NCBI GenBank assembly: GCA_018240745.1
Contig: JAFEFF010000134.1
Coordinates: 1 to 36,869, forward strand
Source: Pseudomonadota bacterium
Lineage (GTDB): Bacteria; Pseudomonadota; Alphaproteobacteria; Reyranellales; Reyranellaceae
Length of the DNA: 36,869 bases
Direction of reading: 5' to 3'
Part shown: positions 1-6,934 of the stretch, piece by piece
How positions within the stretch are numbered: position 1 is the stretch's first letter
Layout of the letters: each line of letters opens with the position of its first letter
The notes under the pieces: generated by a model
The model's database searches: none
What the model was told of the DNA's origin: nothing
What the model saw: only the letters and a program-made list of their open reading frames with translations
Program-made: the position numbers and the translations under genes

Positions 1-1
1 G

Positions 2-2173
2 AACGTCTCGGGACTCATGCAAAGCATCGAGGAGACGACCGATAGCGACATCGCCGAGGTGAAGGCGTCGAGGGATACGTTCTCAACGATTGAGGACGCG
101 ACGGCACCTGTGGAGGCGTTCTTTTCCCTGCTCATGGCAGAGCGGATGATGGGCGTCTTCGCTGGTGCCCCCAAGAAAACGCCTCCGGCGCCTGCGAAAA
201 TGGCCGGAAAATCAGAAAAGGAACTCGCGACTTGGCGCGAGCAAGTCCGCGCGTTCGAGGCGGCCTCGGCGTTGGGGCTTGCCCTGGAGGGGGCATTCGG
301 CGACCCTGTAAAGATTGCAACGGGCGAAACGCAAATCGCCTCCGCGGAACTCGTGCAGCAGCTGGCTCTGCTGCCGGCGGGCGAGACTGAACCCCAATCC
401 AGTCTGTTTCCGAAGATCAGCATTGATGATCGGCGGCGTTTGCTTGCCGACGAGTTGGTGAAGGAAGCACGCGAGAGGGGGCAACTTCATCGCTTCTTCC
501 ATTGGGAAATAGGCTTCCCAAACGTCTGGTCCAATCTGCTGTCCAAGCAGCCTGCAGGTGGATTCGATGCGGTGATTGGCAACCCGCCGTACGTTCGCCA
601 GGAGCTTCTGGGCGACGAGATCAAGCGCGCCCTCAAGGCAGACTACTTGGCCTTCGACGGCATGGCCGACCTCTACATCTACTTTTTCGAACAGGGATTG
701 CGGTTGCTCCGTCCCGGAGGCCTGCTCAGCTACGTCGTGACCAACAAATGGCTCAAGGCAGGCTATGCTGAGGCTTTGCGAGAGCTTTTCGGCACCAAGG
801 CCGAGGTCGAGTTCGTAGCGGACTTCGGTCACGCGAAGCACTTCTTTCCCGATGCCGATGTGTTTCCGTCGGTGATTGTCGTCCGCAGGCCCGAATCAGC
901 GTCCGTCAAGGCGAATGCCGAGGCACAAGTGTGCGTTCTTCCCCGTGAGGCTGTGCCTGAGAAGGGTCTTTCGGCTGCCGTTGCGGCCGCAATCTATCCC
1001 CTTCCACGGGGCTACTTAACGAAAGAAGGCTGGGCCTTGGAGCCGCAAAATGTCTTGGCACTCCTGGACAAAGTGAAGAGGAAAGGCGCTCCGCTTTCTC
1101 AGTACGCGAAGACCAAGCCCTGCAGAGGATTACTCACCGGACTCAATGAAGCTTTCGTGGTCGATACGGCAACTCGCGATCAGTTGGTGAAGGACGATCC
1201 GTCGTGCCAGGAGATCATCAAGCCTTACCTGCGGGGGCAGGACATTGAACGGTGGTTTTCGCCACCGACGGATCTTCATATGATCGTGCTCAAGTCGAGC
1301 AGCGATCATAATTGGCCATGGGCGGCGACCTCCGATGAGGCCGCCGCCGAGAATCAATTCAAGGCGACATTCCCGTCGCTTCACGCACACATGAAGCGTT
1401 GGGAATCCTTCGTCGATCCGAATACCGACAAGATGCGCGGATTGCGACACCGCGAGGATCACGGACGCTTCTGGTGGGAGCTCCGATCATGCGCCTACTA
1501 CGATTCCTTCGAGCAGCCCAAAGTCCTCTACGTGGACATTGGCTGGTCGGCGTCATTCTCATTGGATACGAGTGGGCGCTATACGAACAATACCGCCTAC
1601 TTCATCCCGTCCGGCGATCCCTGGCTGACGTGCGTGCTGAATGCTCCGATCGGCTGGTGGTTTGCCTGGCGCCGAGCGCAGCACGGCAAGGACGAAGCCC
1701 TGAGATATTTCACCAGCTTTGTCGAAGATTATCCCATCCCGCTAAGGGCTGAAGTTGACGAAGATGTCAGTAAGGCCGCTAAAGAAAAGACGGCCATCAA
1801 GGATGCTGTGCGTACGATCCAAGATTGGCTTCGCCATGAGTTCGGACTCAACAGGCAAAGTCGCGCACTGGCAGAACCTCATTTGCTCGATGCGGACGGC
1901 TTCGTAACCGCAGTCCGTAACGCCCTACCGAAGAAGCGAAAATGGTCTGCGGCCGAGATCGCGCGCCTCAAGCAAGAGCATGCGGACACGTTGTCTGGTG
2001 CCAAGAGTGCGGCGACCAGAATGCTCGACCTCGAGCGGAAGCTGTCGGATTGTGTCAACGCCGCGTACGGGTTGACTGCCGAAGAGGTGGCGCTGATGTG
2101 GCAGACGGCCCCGCCGAGAATGCCGCTCGATCCTGCTGTTGAGCTCAAGCGAATTGGAAGCGATTCGACTTAG
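2..2173 (+). CDS. Eco57I-like restriction-modification DNA methylase, 5' partial
   Basis: Carboxy-terminal part of a large type IIG/Eco57I-like N6-adenine DNA methyltransferase, which may also carry a nuclease. The frame is open to the left edge, so the true start is outside; the first in-window Met codon is at 17. Counting from it, the catalytic NPPY motif is at residues 189-192 (nt 581-592), preceded by the typical FDAVIG strand. Residues around 385-420 (GLNEAFVVD, then IIKPYLRGQDIERW) match the TaqI-like C-terminal target-recognition domain, followed by a segment containing NNTAYFI. The AdoMet-binding motif I (DPACGSG type) is not seen and should lie upstream. Codon use is more AT-rich than in the genes to the right, which suggests horizontal acquisition, as is common for such genes. 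Family assignment is firm; the recognition sequence and whether it also cuts DNA cannot be told. The fragment ends with TAG at 2171-2173. Confidence 0.85.
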   Translation, partial: NVSGLMQSIEETTDSDIAEVKASRDTFSTIEDATAPVEAFFSLLMAERMMGVFAGAPKKTPPAPAKMAGKSEKELATWREQVRAFEAASALGLALEGAFGDPVKIATGETQIASAELVQQLALLPAGETEPQSSLFPKISIDDRRRLLADELVKEARERGQLHRFFHWEIGFPNVWSNLLSKQPAGGFDAVIGNPPYVRQELLGDEIKRALKADYLAFDGMADLYIYFFEQGLRLLRPGGLLSYVVTNKWLKAGYAEALRELFGTKAEVEFVADFGHAKHFFPDADVFPSVIVVRRPESASVKANAEAQVCVLPREAVPEKGLSAAVAAAIYPLPRGYLTKEGWALEPQNVLALLDKVKRKGAPLSQYAKTKPCRGLLTGLNEAFVVDTATRDQLVKDDPSCQEIIKPYLRGQDIERWFSPPTDLHMIVLKSSSDHNWPWAATSDEAAAENQFKATFPSLHAHMKRWESFVDPNTDKMRGLRHREDHGRFWWELRSCAYYDSFEQPKVLYVDIGWSASFSLDTSGRYTNNTAYFIPSGDPWLTCVLNAPIGWWFAWRRAQHGKDEALRYFTSFVEDYPIPLRAEVDEDVSKAAKEKTAIKDAVRTIQDWLRHEFGLNRQSRALAEPHLLDADGFVTAVRNALPKKRKWSAAEIARLKQEHADTLSGAKSAATRMLDLERKLSDCVNAAYGLTAEEVALMWQTAPPRMPLDPAVELKRIGSDST

Positions 2174-2225
2174 AGGATCAGGAGGCGATCCCCGATCGAA
2201 ACGCAGCATAGGGAAATGGAATCTC

Positions 2226-3320
2226 ATGACCGTAACTATTGAGGCCGCAGCGCTCGAGGCCTTCGTCGCGGACATCTTCGTCTCGGCCGGCTGTTCGAAG
2301 GAGGAGGGCGGCCGTATCGGCCGCTATCTGGTGAGCGCGAACCTGTCGGGCCACGACAGCCACGGCGTCGTGCGCGTGCCGCGCTATGCGTCGCAGAAGA
2401 AGAACGGCACCGTCGTCGCCGACGTCACGGTCGATGTCGTGGTCGACACACCGGTGATCGCCGTGGTCGACGGCAAGTACGGCTTCGGCCAGACGGTGAC
2501 GCCGCAGGCGGTCCGCATCGGCATCGACAAGTGCAAGAAGAACGGCCTCTCGGCCGTGACCCTGCGCAACGCCGGGCATGTCGGCCGGGTCGGCGACTGG
2601 GCGGAGATGGCCGCAGCCGAGGGGCTGGTCTCGATCCACTTCGTCAATGCCTCGGGCAGCGTGCTGGTGGCGCCGTATGGCGGCTTCGACCGGCGCTTCT
2701 CGACCGCGCCCTACTGCGTCGGCATCCCGCGACCGGGCGAGGATCCGCTGGTGCTCGACTTCGCCACCTCGATCGTCGCCGAGGGCAAGGTGCTGGTGGC
2801 GAGCCAGGGCGGCAAGAAGGTGCCCGACGGCGCGCTGATCGGCCCTGACGGCAAGCCGAGCGCCGATCCGCACCTGCTCTATGGCGACTACACGCCGACC
2901 GGCCCGCGCAACCATGCGCAGGGCACCGGCGCGATCCGCGCTTTCGGCGACCACAAGGGCTCGGGGCTCGCCTTCATGTGCGAGATGCTGGGCGGCTCCT
3001 TCTCGGGCAACGGCGCAACCGATCCCAAGCGCGGCAAATTCGCCAACGGCATGCTGTCGTTCTACCTCGACCCCAAGGTGTTCGATCCCGAGGGATTTTT
3101 CCCGAAGGACATCGCGAAATATGTGGCGTTCGTGAAGAGCTCGCGGCCGGTAACGGCCGGTACCGAGATCCTCGTGCCCGGCGAGCCCGAGGCGCGCATG
3201 CGCCGGCAGCGCCTGGCCGAGGGCGTGCCGCTGCCCGACGACACCTGGGCGGCCATCGTCGAGACCGCGCGCTCGGTCGGGCTCGACGAACGACGCATCC
3301 AGCGGGCGACCTCACCGTAG
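2226..3320 (+). CDS. Malate/L-lactate dehydrogenase family (Ldh2) oxidoreductase
   Basis: A 364-residue NAD(P)-dependent oxidoreductase of the Ldh2/malate dehydrogenase (type 2) family, which reduces or oxidises 2-oxo/2-hydroxy acids in the cytosol. Family signatures are visible: GHDSHGV near residue 45 with the catalytic histidine, GHVGRVGDWAEMA near 120, and DHKGSGLAF near 245. Length fits the family (about 330-365). The ATG at 2226 gives the normal N-terminus; the frame stays open 87 nt further upstream, but that part overlaps the methylase gene and has no family similarity. The Shine-Dalgarno is weak (AGGGAAAT). It lies 52 bp after the methylase gene but differs in composition, so co-transcription is doubtful. 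The exact substrate (malate, lactate, ureidoglycolate, sulfolactate and others) cannot be assigned from sequence. Confidence 0.88.
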   Translation: MTVTIEAAALEAFVADIFVSAGCSKEEGGRIGRYLVSANLSGHDSHGVVRVPRYASQKKNGTVVADVTVDVVVDTPVIAVVDGKYGFGQTVTPQAVRIGIDKCKKNGLSAVTLRNAGHVGRVGDWAEMAAAEGLVSIHFVNASGSVLVAPYGGFDRRFSTAPYCVGIPRPGEDPLVLDFATSIVAEGKVLVASQGGKKVPDGALIGPDGKPSADPHLLYGDYTPTGPRNHAQGTGAIRAFGDHKGSGLAFMCEMLGGSFSGNGATDPKRGKFANGMLSFYLDPKVFDPEGFFPKDIAKYVAFVKSSRPVTAGTEILVPGEPEARMRRQRLAEGVPLPDDTWAAIVETARSVGLDERRIQRATSP

Positions 3321-3328
3321 GCTGCGCA

Positions 3329-3346
3329 ATTTTACCCGGGTAAAAT
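3329..3346. promoter_or_regulatory. 18-bp perfect palindrome, candidate operator
   Basis: ATTTTACCCGGGTAAAAT is a perfect inverted repeat with 9-bp arms and no spacer, 8 bp after the Ldh2 stop codon. The AT-rich flanks around a CCCGGG core look like a site for a dimeric regulator rather than a terminator, because there is no loop. No gene starts close by: the neighbours are two convergent gene ends. The protein that would bind is not known from the window. Confidence 0.4.
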
Positions 3347-3371
3347 AGGCCGTTCGTGTGAGGCGAAATCT

Positions 3372-3418
3372 GGGACGAATCGCCTAAAATGTATGCGGGA
3401 CAGCATTTCAGGCGTCCC
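3372..3418. terminator. Hairpin between convergent genes, possible bidirectional terminator
   Basis: The left arm GGGACG..CGCCTAAAATG and the right arm CATTTCAGGCGTCCC pair over about 14 bp with a small bulge and a 12-nt loop. It sits between the ends of two convergent genes, where a shared terminator is expected. No long T-run follows on either side, so confidence is limited. Confidence 0.35.
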
Positions 3419-3444
3419 ACGCCAGTGGAACGCGGGACGCGGGT

Positions 3445-5112
3445 TCAGTCCCGATTCGCGCGGCTGAGCCGGTCGAACGCGCCCATGACCGGGTCGGTGA
3501 AGGCGGGTTCGGCGACGTAGTCGTGCTGCAGGGTGGCCTGCAGCGCGGCGAGTTGGCGGCGGCTCGCGACCATGCCGGTCTCCCGCTCGAGCTGGTCGAG
3601 GTCGACATGGGCCAACCGCACCAGCAGCACGTCGTAGCCCAGCGCCAGCGCCTTATCGATCTGGCGGCGCAGGTCCGCCGTCTGCTGGTCGATCGTCCAG
3701 TCCGAATGGCGCAGGAGCTGGCCGATGAAGCCGATCCACTTGAATTTGGGGCGCGCCTGCGGCGCCGGGCCGAGGTGGTCGACGCCCGGTTCCTCGAGAC
3801 CCCAGTAGAGCGAGCCGTAGGGCATCACCCAGTCGAAGTCGTGCAGCACGAACACGGTGCGGCCGGGATCGGCGCGCCGCTCGAGCTCCGCGAAGGCCAC
3901 GCGCCAGCGCGTATCGAGCCCGCGCAGGGGCGTGAGACTCCAGACGTTGTAGGCGAGCAGCAAGATCGCCGCCGCGGTCAGCGCCGCCACGCCGTGCCGC
4001 CAGCGCGGCACGGCGGCTTTCAGGGCGAACAGCCAGGCCAGCGTCAGCCACGGCATGACGTTGATCTGCATCTGCGGGTCCTGCGGCTGCGAGTAGAGGT
4101 TGAACACCTCGCCGGCGACGAAGGTCACGCCAAACACCGCGACAGCCGAGCGCACGAGCGGGTCGCGCCGGCGTGGCCATAGCTCGCTCGCCGCGGCTGC
4201 GGTCAGCCCCGCCATCAGCACGAGCGAGAGGTAGCGCCACAGGTCCCAGCCCACGACCGGTATCCAGCTGATCGCCGTGCCCAGCAGGTAAGCGGCGATG
4301 CCGTCGCGCAGGTAGCCGACCTTGGCCCAGCTGAATCCGGCCCAGGCCGAGTGCACCGCCTTGCCGGTCCAGAGCAGGTCGAACGGCCCGACGGCGCCGT
4401 TGTGGCCGCGGCCCAGCAGGGCGGCGACCGAGGCGGTCGCGACGATGCCGGCCAGCAGCAGCGCGATCGCCCGCAGCCGCGAGCTCAGCGACGCGGGCGC
4501 AATCCATAGCGCGGCGAGCAGCCCCGGCAGCGCCGGGAATATCAACCGCCATTCGCCGAGCCAGCCGAGACTGAAGACGACCGACACCGCGAGCACGCGT
4601 GCCGGTGTCGGCTTCACGAACCACACCGCCGCCAGGGCCATCGCCGCCATTGTGACGGTGTAGCTCGGCATGATGTCTTCGTTGGTGATGGCGAGCATCA
4701 GCACGAAGCTGCAGGCGAGATGGAACAGCGCTGCGCTCGCCGCGAGCGCGCGGCTCTGTGTGTACGCGCCCGACAGGCGATAGACGACACCAAGGCAGAG
4801 TGCGGCGCTGGCGGCGTTCAGGATCGTGATCTGGCGCCGCGGATCGCCGGTCAGGACGCCCAGCCAATCGAGCACGCGGCAGAGCGCGCCGTACACCGGG
4901 TAGAACAGGTAGTTCGAGGGGTAGAGCGGCGCCGTCGCCGGATCGTTGATCCAGGGCTTGAGCTCCGTCGCCTTGAACACGCCGTTGCCGGTCAGGAGGG
5001 CCTGGGCGTTGTCGAGCCACAGGATGATGCCGACCAGCAGCACGAAGGTGGCTGCGGCGATAAGCCCTGCATCGGCGGCCAGTGCCCGAGGAGTCGGCGA
5101 TCCAGCGCCCAA
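3445..5112 (-). CDS. Polytopic membrane protein, GT-C glycosyltransferase-like
   Basis: A large integral membrane protein of about 555 residues with roughly ten hydrophobic segments, beginning with one near the N-terminus (LIAAATFVLLVGIILWL) and ending in a soluble C-terminal domain of about 150 residues. The layout (loop after the first segment with ELKPWINDP and YPSNYLFYP, a conserved-looking NEDIMPSY between later segments) resembles GT-C membrane glycosyltransferases acting on polyprenyl-linked sugars, but no DxD-type signature is decisive. The start is uncertain. I prefer the TTG at 5112, preceded by GGCGGAG at 9 nt; ATG codons at 5244 and 5289 keep the frame but overlap the divergent gene at 5243. 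It is divergent from another large membrane protein and next to the hopanoid region, so a role in lipid or envelope glycosylation is possible but unproven. Confidence 0.6.
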   Translation of the reverse strand: MGAGSPTPRALAADAGLIAAATFVLLVGIILWLDNAQALLTGNGVFKATELKPWINDPATAPLYPSNYLFYPVYGALCRVLDWLGVLTGDPRRQITILNAASAALCLGVVYRLSGAYTQSRALAASAALFHLACSFVLMLAITNEDIMPSYTVTMAAMALAAVWFVKPTPARVLAVSVVFSLGWLGEWRLIFPALPGLLAALWIAPASLSSRLRAIALLLAGIVATASVAALLGRGHNGAVGPFDLLWTGKAVHSAWAGFSWAKVGYLRDGIAAYLLGTAISWIPVVGWDLWRYLSLVLMAGLTAAAASELWPRRRDPLVRSAVAVFGVTFVAGEVFNLYSQPQDPQMQINVMPWLTLAWLFALKAAVPRWRHGVAALTAAAILLLAYNVWSLTPLRGLDTRWRVAFAELERRADPGRTVFVLHDFDWVMPYGSLYWGLEEPGVDHLGPAPQARPKFKWIGFIGQLLRHSDWTIDQQTADLRRQIDKALALGYDVLLVRLAHVDLDQLERETGMVASRRQLAALQATLQHDYVAEPAFTDPVMGAFDRLSRANRD

Positions 5113-5242
5113 GGAAAACGTCTCCGCCCTGCAATTTTGCCGCTCCGTGACCGGCTTACGGGGCGTGCCGTACCTATTGTAGGTTCTGCGCGCCTCGGGG
5201 GCGAGGCGGAGGCGTTGGGGAAGGTTGGGGGAGAGCAGGCGC

Positions 5243-6934
5243 ATGGGGTCGCTGCTGGCGGGCAAGTTCGCGACGATCTGGGAGATCAACGCCCAGGCTG
5301 GGCGTGAGCATCCCGTGCTTTTCTCGATCTACCTCGCGGTGCTGCTGGCCTTCATCGCCGGTGCACTCGTGCTGATCTGGCGCCGGCAGGCCCGTGGCGC
5401 CTTCTGGTGCGCCGTCGCCGCCATCCTCGGCGGCTTCCTGTTCGCCTGGGGCGACGACTCCTTCACCCATGTCTACCGGATCGCTGCGCTGGCCGACCAG
5501 GTGCGCACCGGTCCGCTCAGCGCGTTCCTGCTGAGCCCGTCGACCGGCGAAGCGGTGCCGACGTTCGTCTACTACAGCCACGTCTCGTACGTACTGCCCG
5601 TCCTGCTCGCGCTGCTCGGCCTGCCGGCGCTCTACGCCTTCAAGCTCGGCATGGCCTCGTACTTCGTGATGATGGCGGCCGGCGTGCAGGCGATGGTCGA
5701 GCGCTCGGCGCCGGCGAAGCTCGACCGCGAGCGACGTCAGCGCGACTACCTGGTGGCGCTGATGTTCCTCGGCGCCAACTACGTCTACTCGCTCTGGTTC
5801 GCGCGCGGCTCGCTGGCCGAGATCTGGGTCTACTGCCTGATGCCGTGGGTGGTGGCGAGCGCGCTGTCGCCGATCACCAGCCGGTGGCTGGCGATCTTCC
5901 TGTTCCTGCAGATCTGCGGCCATCCCATCGTCATGGTCCAGTGCATCGTCGCCGAGGTGATCGTCGCCTACAGCCTTTCGGGACTGACGCCCCTGCAGCT
6001 CCTGCGGCGCGGTCTGGTGCCGTCGATCGCGGCGATCGTGCTGTCCGCGCCGTTCTGGCTGCCGCAGGGGCTGTGGCAGGGCCTGATCCTCGGGCCGAGG
6101 GCGCTGCCGTCCTCTTTCATCGACACCTTCCTGACGCTTCTCGACCTCGTCCGCTTCCACCATCAGCGCACGGTCGGCATCTGGTTGCCGCTGGCCGCGA
6201 TCCTGCTGGTGCTGGTCGCGCGGGCCCGCCTGTCGCTGCAGTTCTGGGTGCCGGCGGTCGTCGCGGCGCTGGTGATCCTGCTGCAGGCCAGGCCGTTCTA
6301 TCCGATCACGCGTCTCATCCCGACGCTCGACCTGTCGATCTTCGTGTGGCGGCTCGCGCTGCCGGCGGCGTTCCTGCTGCTCGGCGCCCTGCTGGTCGGC
6401 TGGCGCCAGGCGCCACGGCCGTCGCGCGGGCTGCCGGTGCTGGCGAGCCTCACGATGCTGGGCATGGTCTTCGTCATGCTGCAGTTCCCGATCGCCCTGG
6501 AGAAGCAGCTCGCGTGGGCTGACGACCGCGTCGCGATGACCGAGTTCGAGCGCCTCGACGGCGTTTGGGGCGTGCGCGAATACCTGCCGCAGTACAAGAA
6601 CACCCCGGTCGAATGCACCACGCCCGACGCGCGGCGCGTGAGCTACCGCGATCTGCGCAACGGCGTCGAGGCGCGGGCGCGCTACATCCGCGTGCCGCAG
6701 GGACCGATCGGCCTGGTCGACTACGACGCCGACGGCAGCCAGCTCACGCCCAGGGCCTGCGGCGGCGACCTGGTGCTGGGCCCGCTGACACCGACCGCGC
6801 AGGTCACGGTCTCGGAGGTTCGCATGAACCGGCTCACGCTGCTGCGCGCGATCGGCTTCGTGCTGGCGCTGGTCGTGATGCTGGGAGTGGTCCCGTTCGT
6901 CACCTGGAGCGGCGAGCTACGCGATGCATCGTGA
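5243..6934 (+). CDS. Polytopic membrane protein, PTPS-related membrane domain family
   Basis: A multi-pass inner-membrane protein of about 563 residues with ten or more hydrophobic stretches. The region after the second segment (WGDDSFTHVYRIAALAD, then PTFVYYSHVSYVLP) matches the membrane family misleadingly named 6-pyruvoyl-tetrahydropterin synthase-related (PF10131), whose members look like GT-C glycosyltransferases. A soluble segment (around residues 435-515) precedes a final membrane helix. I chose the ATG at 5243 because GGGGAGAG lies 7 nt upstream; an in-frame TTG at 5225 is an alternative. The last 35 bp overlap the end of hpnN on the other strand. The substrate is unknown. Proximity to hpnN and to the divergent GT-C-like gene suggests envelope lipid or glycan work; this is inference. 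Confidence 0.65.
   Translation: MGSLLAGKFATIWEINAQAGREHPVLFSIYLAVLLAFIAGALVLIWRRQARGAFWCAVAAILGGFLFAWGDDSFTHVYRIAALADQVRTGPLSAFLLSPSTGEAVPTFVYYSHVSYVLPVLLALLGLPALYAFKLGMASYFVMMAAGVQAMVERSAPAKLDRERRQRDYLVALMFLGANYVYSLWFARGSLAEIWVYCLMPWVVASALSPITSRWLAIFLFLQICGHPIVMVQCIVAEVIVAYSLSGLTPLQLLRRGLVPSIAAIVLSAPFWLPQGLWQGLILGPRALPSSFIDTFLTLLDLVRFHHQRTVGIWLPLAAILLVLVARARLSLQFWVPAVVAALVILLQARPFYPITRLIPTLDLSIFVWRLALPAAFLLLGALLVGWRQAPRPSRGLPVLASLTMLGMVFVMLQFPIALEKQLAWADDRVAMTEFERLDGVWGVREYLPQYKNTPVECTTPDARRVSYRDLRNGVEARARYIRVPQGPIGLVDYDADGSQLTPRACGGDLVLGPLTPTAQVTVSEVRMNRLTLLRAIGFVLALVVMLGVVPFVTWSGELRDAS

Noticed and set aside
2139..2225. 29-residue N-terminal extension of the Ldh2-family protein
   Set aside because: It overlaps the methylase gene end and does not resemble the family; the ATG at 2226 gives the normal length.
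3445..6934. The two membrane proteins considered as HpnI, HpnJ or HpnK
   Set aside because: HpnI is a GT2 enzyme, HpnJ a radical SAM protein and HpnK a deacetylase; neither protein has the motifs of any of them.
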